From Alphaproteobacteria bacterium (GTDB lineage: Bacteria > Pseudomonadota > Alphaproteobacteria > JAVJRE01): a stretch of DNA of 64,000 bases. The stretch lies in assembly GCA_040218575.1 (NCBI GenBank), contig JAVJRE010000006.1, positions 310,001 through 374,000 of the forward strand. The letters run 5' to 3'. Below are positions 44,141 through 52,409 of this stretch, one piece after another (position 1 is the first letter of the stretch; the number at the start of each line of letters is the position of its first letter). A program made the position numbers and the translations under genes. Under the pieces are notes generated by a model. It did no database searches and had not been told where the DNA came from. It was given only the letters and a program-made list of their open reading frames with translations.

Positions 44141-45033
44141 ACGAGATGATGACCACTCAGGAAGTGGCGGATTATCTGCGGGTGCGGCAGCGCAAGATTT
44201 ATGAGCTGGTGCGGTTGCGCCGTATTCCGTGTTCCAGGATCACCGGCAAGTGGCTGTTCCCCAAGGCCATGATCGACCTGTGGGTGCTGCAGAACGCGGA
44301 GACCCTGGCGGATGCCATGCCGGTCCGACCGCCGCCGCTGATCCTGGGCGGCAGCCATGATCCGTTGCTGGAGTGGGCGGTGCATCAGTCTGACTGCGGT
44401 CTGGCGCAGCTCGCCTGCGGTAGTCTGGAGGGCCTGGCCCGGCTGGCCCGCGGCGACGTCATGGCCGCCGGTTGTCATGTCTATGAGGCGGAGACGAAAA
44501 CCTTCAATCAGGCCACCGCACAACGACTGCTGGTGGGCCACGGCATGGTGCTGATCACCTGGGCGTGGCGGCGCCAGGGGTTGATCGTGGCGGCGGGCAA
44601 CCCGCTGGGTCTGTCATCGCTCGCCGACCTGGCGCCGACGGACGGACCCCGGCCGCGACTGGTGACCCGCCAGGCGGCGGCGGGCAGCACGATCCTGCTG
44701 CGCCATCTGGCGGAGGTCGCCGGCATTGATGGGGACAGTCTGAACAGTGGCGCGGTGCCGGCCCGCACCCACAGTGACATGGCGGCGGCAATTCTGCGTG
44801 GTGAGGCCGATGCGGGTCTGGGGGTCGAGGCGGCGGCGGCGCCTTTTGGTCTGGATTTCGTGCCGCTGTTTCGCGAACGTTTTGACCTGGCCATGCGGCG
44901 GCGCGATTATTTCGCCGATCCCGTGCAGCGGCTTCTGGCCTTTGCCGGCGGCCCGCAGTTTGACGGCCATGCCGCCGGCCTCCATGGCTATGACACCGGC
45001 GAGCTGGGGCGCGTGGTGTGGAACGACCGCTAG
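44137..45033 (+). CDS. HTH regulator with PBP-like ligand domain
   Basis: A one-component regulator of 298 residues. Residues 5-52 are an excisionase/MerR-like HTH (TTQEVADYLRVRQRKIYELV, then GKWLFPKAMIDLWV). Residues about 68-290 form a periplasmic-binding-protein-like domain of the type found with molybdate or tungstate regulation (LARGDVMAAGCHVYE, RQAAAGSTILLRHL, AILRGEADAGLGVEAAA). It overlaps the DUF962 stop and converges on the tupA-like gene, whose product is a tungstate-type binding protein. Sensing of an oxyanion is therefore a reasonable inference but is not shown. Confidence 0.82.
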   Translation: MNEMMTTQEVADYLRVRQRKIYELVRLRRIPCSRITGKWLFPKAMIDLWVLQNAETLADAMPVRPPPLILGGSHDPLLEWAVHQSDCGLAQLACGSLEGLARLARGDVMAAGCHVYEAETKTFNQATAQRLLVGHGMVLITWAWRRQGLIVAAGNPLGLSSLADLAPTDGPRPRLVTRQAAAGSTILLRHLAEVAGIDGDSLNSGAVPARTHSDMAAAILRGEADAGLGVEAAAAPFGLDFVPLFRERFDLAMRRRDYFADPVQRLLAFAGGPQFDGHAAGLHGYDTGELGRVVWNDR

Positions 45034-45045
45034 CGCCCGTCTCGC

Positions 45046-45942
45046 TCAGCGGGCAGCGTTGGGGAAGAACAGCGGCTGGCCGGCGACGCGGAAATCGGCA
45101 ATGGCCTGCTGACCGCGCGGCGACACCAGCCAGTCGATGAAGGTCTGGCCGTCCGCCGCCTTGGTGTGAGGGAAACGCGCCGGGTTGACCAGAATAACGC
45201 CGTAGGGATTGAACAGGCGCGGATCGCCTTCCGCCAGCAGCACCAGGTCGCGCTTGTTGCTGAACGACAGCCAGGTGCCGCGGTCGGTCAGGACATAGGC
45301 GTTCATCTCTGCGGCGGAGTTGAGGGTAGGCCCCATGCCGGAGCCTAGCTGGCGGTACCAGGCGTCGGTGTGGCCCTCTATGGGGATGCCCGCCGCCTGC
45401 CACAACTCCAGCTCTTTCTTGTGGGTGCCGCTGTCGTCCCCGCGTGAGGCGAACGGCGCCCCGCTGCGGGCGATTCTCTGCAACGCCGCGGCGGCGTCGG
45501 TGAGCCCGGCGATACCCGCCGGATCGGACTTCGGGCCAACCACCACGAAGTCGTTGAACATCACATCGAAGCGCGCCACGCCCAGCCCGTCGGCGACAAA
45601 CTGTTCTTCCGATGGCCGGTGATGGACAAACAGCACATCGGCGTCGCCATTGCCGGCCAGCTTGATGGCCTGGCCGGTGCCAACCGCGACGACCCGCACG
45701 GCGATTCCCGTGTCGGCGGTGAACAGCGGCAGGATAAAGCCGAAGAGGCCCGAATTCTCCGTCGAGGTGGTGGACGAGACCGTGATGTAGCGCTCGCCGG
45801 TTTCCTGGGCGAAGGCGGTGGTCAGGCCGGCGGCAGTGACTGCAGCACTGGCCATAACCAGCGCCAGGGCGAAGACGACGAGCGGCCGCATGAGGCAGGT
45901 CTGAAGGCGCAATCGGGATAGCAGGTGTGCGGCTGGACGCAT
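45046..45942 (-). CDS. tupA: TupA-like tungstate/molybdate-binding protein
   Basis: Periplasmic substrate-binding protein, 298 residues. The N-terminus has a basic stretch and then a signal peptide (LVVFALALVMASAAVTAAGL, cut near AFAQ). A start at 45942 is preferred because GAAAGG precedes it; ATG 45891 would give a shorter signal. Binding-site landmarks are VSSTTSTENSGLFGFILPLF, AVGTGQAIKLAGNGDADVL, FVVVGPKSDPAG and ASRGDDSGTHKKELELW, all typical of TupA. No permease (TupB) or ATPase (TupC) gene lies beside it. It is divergent from the BisC-like molybdo-enzyme. Confidence 0.87.
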   Translation of the reverse strand: MRPAAHLLSRLRLQTCLMRPLVVFALALVMASAAVTAAGLTTAFAQETGERYITVSSTTSTENSGLFGFILPLFTADTGIAVRVVAVGTGQAIKLAGNGDADVLFVHHRPSEEQFVADGLGVARFDVMFNDFVVVGPKSDPAGIAGLTDAAAALQRIARSGAPFASRGDDSGTHKKELELWQAAGIPIEGHTDAWYRQLGSGMGPTLNSAAEMNAYVLTDRGTWLSFSNKRDLVLLAEGDPRLFNPYGVILVNPARFPHTKAADGQTFIDWLVSPRGQQAIADFRVAGQPLFFPNAAR

Positions 45943-46017
45943 GGCGGCCTTTCACGGACGGGGCGCTGGCGGGATGCCCGCCGCGGCGGCCTTGCAACCC
46001 ACACTTTGATTGGCGCT

Positions 46018-46068
46018 CATATGCCTGTCCTGCCCGCATTTGGCAATTTCTGGTAGAAATCAGACAGT
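46018..46068. promoter_or_regulatory. Overlapping divergent promoters with a 15-bp palindrome
   Basis: TTGGCA (46040-46045, plus) and TTGCCA (46041-46046, minus) overlap. On the minus strand CATATG (46018-46023) is 17 bp away. On the plus strand GACAGT (46063-46068) is 17 bp away. The plus spacer contains the perfect dyad ATTTCT-GGT-AGAAAT (46046-46060), a likely regulator site. Both -10 hexamers are weak (3 of 6). Confidence 0.5.
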
Positions 46069-46195
46069 GAAAACGCAAATCTGGTGTGGCTTGTCAGGGA
46101 GGCGGGCCGGGCCTACCGGTTGCAAGTGACGCGGTGGCTGCGGACACTGCGCTCCGCCGGTCCTGCCGCCGGCCTCCATCCAAAGGGAATCCGCC

Positions 46196-48544
46196 ATGCC
46201 GGAAGGAAGTCCGAACCTGGTACGCACCTCGACCCACTGGGGCATCTATGAGGCCGAAGTGTCGGCCGGCCGGCTGGTGGCCATGCGCCCGTATGCGGAT
46301 GACCCCGACCCGGCGCCGTTCGGCAACTCCATGCCCGATGCGGTGGTCCACCCCGTACGCATAGCCGAGCCCGCGGTGCGCAAGAGTTGGCTGGAAGAGG
46401 GCCCGGGCGCCCACCCCGAACGGCGCGGCGTCGAGCCCTTTGTCGCGGTGAGCTGGGACAAGGCCATCAGCCTGCTTGGCCAGGAGCTGGAGCGCGTACG
46501 CAAGGCGCACGGCAATGAGGCGATCTTTGCCGGCTCTTACGGCTGGGCGTCGGCCGGGCGTTTTCATCACGCCCAAAGTCAGATCCATCGTTTCCTCAAT
46601 ATGTTCGGCGGCTACACCGCTTCGCGCGACAGTTATTCCACGGCGGCGGCCAGCGTGGTCATGCCGCACATCATCGGCATCGGCTTCGGTGAGTTGCTGA
46701 CCGGCAAGGCGACCGCCTGGCCGGTGATCGCCAGGCATACTGAACTGTTTGTCGCCTTCGGCGGCGTGCCGCTGAAGAACGCCCAGGTCAGCGCCGGCGG
46801 CTTTGGCCGGCACACCACCCGTCACTGGCTGGAACAGTGCAAGGCCGGCGGCACAACGTTCATTAATGTGGGCCCCGTGCGCGACGACCTGCCGGACTTC
46901 GTTGGCGCCGAGTGGCTGCAACCGCGACCCAATACCGACACCGCCCTGATGCTGGGCCTGGCCCACAGCCTGGTGGAAGAGGGGCTGCATGACCGGACCT
47001 TCCTGGAGCGCTGCACCACCGGCTATGACCGGTTCGAGGATTATCTGCTGGGCCGCTCGGACGGTCAGGCGAAGGACGCCGAATGGGCCGCGACCGTCAC
47101 CGGTATCGCCGCCGCGGACATTCGCACACTGGCCCGGCGCATGGTGGCAAAGCGCACGCTGCTGACCGCGAGCTGGTCGTTGCAGCGCGGCGACCATGGG
47201 GAACAGCCCTACTGGATGCTGATTACGCTGGCCGCCATGCTCGGTCAGATCGGCCTGCCCGGCGGCGGATTCGGCTTCGGCTATGGGGCGGTCAATAGCA
47301 TCGGCAATCCGATCCGCCGGTTAAACGGCGCCCGCTTTCCCCAGGGCGAGAACCCGGTCAAGACCTTCATTCCGGTGGCCCGCATCACCGACATGCTGAC
47401 CAATCCCGGCGGCCAGGTGGACTATAACGGCCAGCGCCTGACCTATCCCGACATACACATGGTCTACTGGGCCGGCGGCAACCCGTTCCATCACCATCAG
47501 GACCTCAACCGCATGCTGGCGGCATGGCGCAAGCCGGCGACCATCGTCGTGCACGACCCCTACTGGACCAGCATGGCGCGGCACAGTGACATCGTACTGC
47601 CGGTGACCACGACGGTGGAGCGCAACGATATCGGCTCGTCGCCGTCAGACGATCATATGGTGGCCATGCACAAGGCCATCGATCCGGTGGGCCAGGCGCG
47701 CAGCGACTTCGACATTTTCAGTGATCTGGCCGGGCATTTCGGCTTTCGTGATCGCTTTACCGAAGGCCGCGGCGAGATGGACTGGCTGCGTCACCTCTAT
47801 GACACGTTTCGCCAGGGCGCAGCGCAGCAGAAGGTAGAGCTGCCGGGCTTTGACCAGTTCTGGGAAGCTGGCCATGTGCGCTATCCGGAAGACCCGACGG
47901 CGGCCGGCCTGGTGCTGATGGACTCGTTCCGCGCTGCGCCGGAGGCCAATCCCCTGCCGACGCCATCCGGCCGCATCGAGATCTTCTCCGAGCGGGTGGC
48001 CGGGTTCGGCTATGACGATTGTCCCGGCCACCCGGTGTGGCTGGAGCCGATCGAGTGGCTCGGCGACGCCAAGGCGGCGAAGTTCCCCTTTCACATGACC
48101 AGCAACCAGCCGCGCAGCCGGCTGCACAGTCAGCTCGACCATGGCAGCCACAGTCGCTCGCAGAAGGTGGCGGGGCGCGAAGCGGTATTGATCCATCCCG
48201 ACGACGCCGCGCCGCGCGGCATTCAGGACGGTGATGTGGTGCGCCTGTTCAATGATCGTGGCGCCTGCCTGGCCGGTGCGGTGGTGACGGACGGGGTGCA
48301 GCGCCATGTGCTGCAATTGTCCACCGGCGCCTGGTACGACGCGGCGGAGCCGGGAAAGATCGGCAGCCTGGAGGTGCAGGGCAATCCCAATGTACTGACA
48401 CCGGACAAGGGCACCTCGCGCCTGGCCCAGGGGCCGGCCGCCCATTCCTGCCTGGTGGAGGTGGAACGGCTGGCGGGCGAGGCACCGCCGGTGCGGGTGA
48501 TGACGCCGCCGCAGGTAGTGCGCGGCGGGTCTTCAGGCCCTTGA
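46196..48544 (+). CDS. Molybdopterin oxidoreductase, BisC/DMSO-reductase family
   Basis: A 782-residue enzyme with bis-MGD cofactor. The N-terminus (TSTHWGIYEAEVSAGRLVAM) lacks an iron-sulfur motif and any Tat signal, so it should be cytoplasmic, like biotin sulfoxide reductase. GSYGWASAGRFHHAQ includes the serine expected to bind the metal. RDSYSTAAASVV, YWAGGNPFHHHQDLNR, DPYWTSMARHSDIVLP and HMTSNQPRSRLHSQLD are cofactor-binding stretches of the BisC/TorZ branch. It should reduce an S- or N-oxide; the substrate is unknown. With tupA divergent and the PBP-like regulator nearby, use of Mo or W is suggested. Confidence 0.9.
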   Translation: MPEGSPNLVRTSTHWGIYEAEVSAGRLVAMRPYADDPDPAPFGNSMPDAVVHPVRIAEPAVRKSWLEEGPGAHPERRGVEPFVAVSWDKAISLLGQELERVRKAHGNEAIFAGSYGWASAGRFHHAQSQIHRFLNMFGGYTASRDSYSTAAASVVMPHIIGIGFGELLTGKATAWPVIARHTELFVAFGGVPLKNAQVSAGGFGRHTTRHWLEQCKAGGTTFINVGPVRDDLPDFVGAEWLQPRPNTDTALMLGLAHSLVEEGLHDRTFLERCTTGYDRFEDYLLGRSDGQAKDAEWAATVTGIAAADIRTLARRMVAKRTLLTASWSLQRGDHGEQPYWMLITLAAMLGQIGLPGGGFGFGYGAVNSIGNPIRRLNGARFPQGENPVKTFIPVARITDMLTNPGGQVDYNGQRLTYPDIHMVYWAGGNPFHHHQDLNRMLAAWRKPATIVVHDPYWTSMARHSDIVLPVTTTVERNDIGSSPSDDHMVAMHKAIDPVGQARSDFDIFSDLAGHFGFRDRFTEGRGEMDWLRHLYDTFRQGAAQQKVELPGFDQFWEAGHVRYPEDPTAAGLVLMDSFRAAPEANPLPTPSGRIEIFSERVAGFGYDDCPGHPVWLEPIEWLGDAKAAKFPFHMTSNQPRSRLHSQLDHGSHSRSQKVAGREAVLIHPDDAAPRGIQDGDVVRLFNDRGACLAGAVVTDGVQRHVLQLSTGAWYDAAEPGKIGSLEVQGNPNVLTPDKGTSRLAQGPAAHSCLVEVERLAGEAPPVRVMTPPQVVRGGSSGP

Positions 48545-48568
48545 AATCCGCCGATTGAAGGCCATATG
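48540..48568 (+). promoter_or_regulatory. Candidate RpoH (heat-shock) promoter of hsp20
   Basis: CTTGAA (48540-48545), then after 16 bp CCATAT (48562-48567). This approximates the alphaproteobacterial sigma-32 pattern CTTG-N17/18-CYTATNT. It overlaps the stop of the BisC-like gene and would give a leader of about 95 nt. The -10 part is an imperfect match. Confidence 0.4.
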
Positions 48569-48650
48569 CGGTATGCAGGCGGCGCCTATGGCAGGGCCGC
48601 CGGGACTCTGGCGTATGCCTTGTGGCGTCGCCGGATGTGCCCATCTGGAC

Positions 48651-48666
48651 TCGCTCGTTGGAGGAG
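48651..48666 (+). promoter_or_regulatory. ROSE-like RNA thermometer core before hsp20
   Basis: The mRNA would read UCGCU-CGUU-GGAGGAG, that is a U(U/C)GCU motif just ahead of the ribosome site GGAGGAG (48660-48666). U55-A62, C54-G63 and a G53-G64 mismatch can form, as in known ROSE elements of rhizobial small heat-shock genes. Temperature response is inferred. Confidence 0.4.
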
Positions 48667-48669
48667 CCC

Positions 48670-49107
48670 GTGACCAGAATGACCATGATGTCGAGCCCAC
48701 TGCTGCTGGGCTTTGATCAGTTCGAGCAACTGCTCGACCAGGCGACGAAGTCTTCGTCCGACGGCTACCCGCCCTACAATGTGGAGAAGCGGGGAGCGGA
48801 TCGTTTGCGTATTACGCTGGCGGTGGCCGGCTTTGCCGAAGACGATCTCGACGTGACGGTGGAAGACCGCCATCTGGTCATCCGCGGCCGGCGGCCGGAT
48901 GATTCCCCAGGCGGCAGTGATGCGGGCGTGGAGTATCTCCATCGCGGCATCGCCAGCCGCCAGTTCCAGCGGGTCTTCGTGCTGGCCGACGGCATGGAGG
49001 TCGGTGCGGCGTCCCTCCATAACGGACTGCTGCATATCGAGGTGGCGCGGCCGCAGTCGGCTGCCCAGTCGCGGCGCATCGCCATCGGCGCGTCCGCAGG
49101 TCGCTAA
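48670..49107 (+). CDS. Small heat shock protein, Hsp20 family
   Basis: A 145-residue alpha-crystallin-domain chaperone that holds unfolding proteins. The start is the GTG at 48670, five bases after GGAGG, and the product then begins MTRMTMMSSPLLLGFDQFEQ as in close family members. The domain runs YPPYNVEKRGADRLRITLAV to NGLLHIEVARP, with the conserved A-x-x-x-N-G-x-L-x-I type ending (ASLHNGLLHI). The leader may contain a heat-shock promoter and thermometer. DUF1150 follows 11 bp later, a frequent pair in alphaproteobacteria. Confidence 0.95.
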   Translation: MTRMTMMSSPLLLGFDQFEQLLDQATKSSSDGYPPYNVEKRGADRLRITLAVAGFAEDDLDVTVEDRHLVIRGRRPDDSPGGSDAGVEYLHRGIASRQFQRVFVLADGMEVGAASLHNGLLHIEVARPQSAAQSRRIAIGASAGR

Positions 49108-49118
49108 GGGAGATAATT

Positions 49119-49340
49119 ATGCAGAAAAGCGAAACTTCCGGTCTGCGGACGATCTCGCCGCAGGATCTGGCGATGCTGGGGATGCAGCGCGTCGCCTATG
49201 TGCGCGCTACCCTGATCGAGGACAAGCTGGCATGGGTGTTGTGTGCCGCTGACGGCAGGGAGATGGCCGCTTTCGCTGATCGTGATGTGGCGCAGGCCGC
49301 CGCCCGGCAGAATGATCTGGAACCGCTTAGCCTGCACTGA
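49119..49340 (+). CDS. DUF1150 family protein
   Basis: A 73-residue protein of unknown function found almost only in alphaproteobacteria next to hsp20. The family signature is ISPQDLAMLGMQRVAYVRA and the C-terminal AAARQNDLEPLSLH. No TM segment or metal motif is seen. The ATG follows AAGGGAGA. Joint expression with hsp20 is likely. Confidence 0.88.
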   Translation: MQKSETSGLRTISPQDLAMLGMQRVAYVRATLIEDKLAWVLCAADGREMAAFADRDVAQAAARQNDLEPLSLH

Positions 49341-49402
49341 GCGCAGGGCGGGCTAAGGCGCCGGCCCGTGGCGTCGCCCGATCGCGTCGCCTGTTGCGCC
49401 CC

Positions 49403-49867
49403 TCAGGCGGCCTGGGATTCTGTTTTTTCGTTGAGCACCGCGAACAGCGCGTCGTCATCGTCGGTGGCGCGCAACTTCTCGCACATGGCCTGATCCCGCA
49501 ACAGGCGCGAGATGCGGGCGAGAGCCTTCAGGTGATCGGCCCCGGCGCCTTCGGGCGCCAGCAGCAGAAAAATCAGGTCCACCGGCCGGTCGTCAATAGC
49601 CTCAAAATCAATCGGTCGTTCCAGCCGTGCGAAGATGCCGTACAGCCGGTCGAGCCCCGGCAGCTTGCCATGGGGTATGGCGATGCCGTTGCCGACGCCG
49701 GTACTGCCCAGCCTTTCGCGTTCCAGCAGGACATCGAAGATCTGTCGGGAGTCCACCGCCGTGACATCGGCGGCCAGACGCGCCAGATCCTGCAGCGCCT
49801 GCTTTTTGCTGGTGGCGCGCAGACTGGCACGGACCGCTGCTGGCGTCAGAAGATCGGCAATGTCCAT
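49403..49867 (-). CDS. ptsN: Nitrogen-regulatory PTS EIIA (PtsN)
   Basis: A 154-residue EIIA of the fructose/nitrogen family. The phosphorylated histidine is His66 in GVGNGIAIPHGKLPGLDR. LIFLLLAPEGAGADHLKALARISRLLRD matches the family core. In alphaproteobacteria it regulates potassium transport, stress and carbon/nitrogen balance according to its phosphorylation. The usual donor is the nitrogen-PTS EI; here the EI and HPr of the first operon are the only visible candidates. It follows rpoN after 249 bp in which no hpf gene is found. Confidence 0.94.
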   Translation of the reverse strand: MDIADLLTPAAVRASLRATSKKQALQDLARLAADVTAVDSRQIFDVLLERERLGSTGVGNGIAIPHGKLPGLDRLYGIFARLERPIDFEAIDDRPVDLIFLLLAPEGAGADHLKALARISRLLRDQAMCEKLRATDDDDALFAVLNEKTESQAA

Positions 49868-50116
49868 CAGGGCTGACCTTCGCTGATTGCGGCGGCGGGC
49901 GGTGACTGCCCGTCGCTGGCAGACTCACACATCAACACTCTGCGTCCTGAACACGTTGCCCGACGGCCCCGGGCCGGGGCAAGCAGCCCACCAATAACGC
50001 CGGCACGATCCTGGCCGGCGGATGTCAGGTCTGTCGGTGGGCGAAGGCCGGGACCATAGAAAGGGCCCGAAGGCGAGTCAAGTGCGACGACGGCCTGCCT
50101 CTTTGTCCATAAGTCT

Positions 50117-51595
50117 TTATAATATAGACGTTTTTTCCCGCCGGCGCTGGTGCGAGGGCGGGATTCTCATGGCTTCGCGATATTTCGCCACCGTTCGCCG
50201 GGCAATGGCCACCCCGTCGGCCCGCAGGCGGCAGACCAGTTGGTCATCGGACAACACGCTCCGGCAATCCTCGGCTTCGATCAACTGGCGGATGCGGTGG
50301 CGGATGCTCTCCGCCGACAGGCAGCGCTCGCCGCCCACCGCGCTGATGGCGGCAGAAAAGAAGTATTTGAGCTCGAGCGTGCCGCGCGGCGTCGCCATGT
50401 ACTTGTTGGCGGTGACGCGACTGACCGTGCTTTCGTGCATATCGACCGCTTCGGCCACCTCGCGCAGGGTCAGCGGTACAAGATGGTCCACACCGCGGAT
50501 GAAGAAGTCATGCTGCCGCCGGACGATCTCTGACGCCACCTTGAGGATGGTGCGGGCGCGCTGATCCAGGGCCCTGACCAGCCAGTTGGCCGCCTGCAAT
50601 TGTTCGTTCAGATAGTCGCGGTCGCGGGAGCTGAGATGGCCACCGCGCAGGCGCACCACATACTGCCGGTCTACCAGGACACGGGGCAGGGTGGCCTGGT
50701 TGAGTTCCACCACCCAGCTTTCTTCTTCCTCGGCGGTGTCGCGCACCACCGGCACGGCAAACGGATCATCATCCACCACCCGCCCGGGCCGGGCGCGGCG
50801 CATCAGGACGTCCGGCACGACCGTGACCGGTTGCACGGGATCGAACGCTGTCGCCGGTTTGGGATCGAGTGTGCGCAGCTCGGCCACCATACGGGCCAGC
50901 TCTGCGGCGCGGACGCCGACCTTGCGGGCCAGGGTGGTCAGGTCACGGCGCGCCAGAAGGTCGAGACTGTCCAGCAGCCGGCCCATGGCCTGGTCGAGCC
51001 GCCCGCGATCTTTCAGTTGCAGGGCAAGGCATTCGGCGATGGAGCGGGCGAAGATGCCGGGCGGATCGAACTGTTGCAGGCGGCTGATGACGCCTTCCAT
51101 GCGGTCAGCCTCCACCCCAAGGCGCGACGCCAGAGCCGCCGTGTCAGCCGGCAGATAGCCGGCATCGTCGAGCTGGGCGATCAGTTGCAGGGCGAGCGCG
51201 CGGTCGGCTGGCTGGCGTATGTCAATGCCGACCTGGCGGACCAGGTGGTCGCGCAGGCTGAGCGCATCATCGGCCACCCGGTCGAGAGTGCCGCGCCGCG
51301 AGGCGCCATCATCCCGATGGGCACCGGCCGGTGCGTCCTCGTCCCACAGTTGCCCGTCACCGGACAGGGCGCCGTCATCGTTGGGCGGGGAATCGTCACT
51401 ATGACCGTCGTCAGCCTCGCCACCCGGCGCGGCCTCTACCGTCACATCCAGCAGCGGGTTCTGTTCCGCCTGGGCCAGGACATAGTCGGCGATGTCAAGA
51501 TTCGACAGTTGCAGCAGGCGGATAGCCTGTTGCAATTGCGGCGTCATGACCAGCGCCGTTCCTTGTCGCAGGTCAATTTTGGGTCCGAGCGCCAT
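50117..51595 (-). CDS. rpoN: RNA polymerase sigma-54 factor
   Basis: A 492-residue sigma-54. Region I is Gln/Leu-rich (LVMTPQLQQAIRLLQLSN), region II is acidic (about 50-100), followed by the core-binding part (LVRQVGIDI onwards) and the HTH. The C-terminal RpoN box is ARRTVAKYRE. It directs transcription with enhancer-binding proteins. It is 11 bp downstream of lptB, the arrangement lptB-rpoN-(hpf)-ptsN of many proteobacteria. Confidence 0.96.
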   Translation of the reverse strand: MALGPKIDLRQGTALVMTPQLQQAIRLLQLSNLDIADYVLAQAEQNPLLDVTVEAAPGGEADDGHSDDSPPNDDGALSGDGQLWDEDAPAGAHRDDGASRRGTLDRVADDALSLRDHLVRQVGIDIRQPADRALALQLIAQLDDAGYLPADTAALASRLGVEADRMEGVISRLQQFDPPGIFARSIAECLALQLKDRGRLDQAMGRLLDSLDLLARRDLTTLARKVGVRAAELARMVAELRTLDPKPATAFDPVQPVTVVPDVLMRRARPGRVVDDDPFAVPVVRDTAEEEESWVVELNQATLPRVLVDRQYVVRLRGGHLSSRDRDYLNEQLQAANWLVRALDQRARTILKVASEIVRRQHDFFIRGVDHLVPLTLREVAEAVDMHESTVSRVTANKYMATPRGTLELKYFFSAAISAVGGERCLSAESIRHRIRQLIEAEDCRSVLSDDQLVCRLRADGVAIARRTVAKYREAMRIPPSHQRRREKTSIL

Positions 51596-51606
51596 TACCC
51601 GGATGT

Positions 51607-52407
51607 TTACAGGCTGAACCTTTCTCCGAGGTAAACGCGGCGCACGCCTTCATGCGCCACGATCTCGTCAGGCGGGCCCTCCATCAGGACCTGGCCGTCA
51701 TGAAGAATATAAGCCCGATCAACGATGCCCAGTGCCTCGCGGACGTTGTGGTCGGTGATCAGCACGCCCAGACCACGGTCCTTCAGATGGGCGATGAGGT
51801 CGCGAATATCGCCCAGGGCAATAGGGTCAATACCAGCCAGGGGTTCGTCCAGCAGCATGAATTGCGGGCGTGAACAGAGCGCGCGGGCGATTTCCACCCG
51901 CCGGCGCTCGCCGCCGGACAGGGCCAGCGCCGGTGTCCGGCGCAGGTGGGAAATGGAAAACTCCGCCAGCAGCTCGTCCAGAAGGACTTCGCGCCGGTCC
52001 GCATCCTTTTCGGTGACCTCGGCGATGCCGCGCAGATTCTGTTCCACGGTCAGGCCGCGGAATATCGACGGCTCCTGCGGCAGATAGCCGATGCCGAGGC
52101 GGGCGCGGCGATACATGGGCAGAGAGGTGATGTCACGGCCGTCGAGACGGATCACCCCGTAGTTCGGCGCGATGAGGCCGGTGATGATGTAAAAGCAGGT
52201 GGTTTTGCCGGCGCCGTTGGGACCAAGCAGGCCGACCGCCTCGCCCCTCTGGACGGCGATGGAGACATTGCGCAGCACCGGTCGGCCGCCATAGGACTTG
52301 CCAAGGTTTTCCGCTTCCAGCCCGCGGTTTTCCGCCACCACGCGCGGCCCGGCCCCTGGTTGCGCCAGCGCGCCGGAACCATCGGATGGCGCGCTGCGCA
52401 AGGCCAT
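51607..52407 (-). CDS. lptB: LPS export ABC transporter ATPase LptB
   Basis: ATPase of the LptB2FG complex that extracts LPS from the inner membrane. It has 266 residues. Walker A is GPNGAGKTTCFY, Q-loop YLPQEPSIF, signature LSGGERRRVEIARAL, and Walker B LLDEPLAGIDP, then H-loop TDHNVREAL. An N-terminal extension of about 28 residues precedes the fold. It is 2 bp after lptA. LptF/G are not in the window. Confidence 0.96.
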   Translation of the reverse strand: MALRSAPSDGSGALAQPGAGPRVVAENRGLEAENLGKSYGGRPVLRNVSIAVQRGEAVGLLGPNGAGKTTCFYIITGLIAPNYGVIRLDGRDITSLPMYRRARLGIGYLPQEPSIFRGLTVEQNLRGIAEVTEKDADRREVLLDELLAEFSISHLRRTPALALSGGERRRVEIARALCSRPQFMLLDEPLAGIDPIALGDIRDLIAHLKDRGLGVLITDHNVREALGIVDRAYILHDGQVLMEGPPDEIVAHEGVRRVYLGERFSL

Positions 52408-52409
52408 GG

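Noticed and set aside
50118-50123. Perfect TATAAT on the plus strand at the end of rpoN
   Set aside because: No -35 box at a workable distance, and it would only drive antisense RNA into rpoN; the letters come from the rpoN C-terminal codons.
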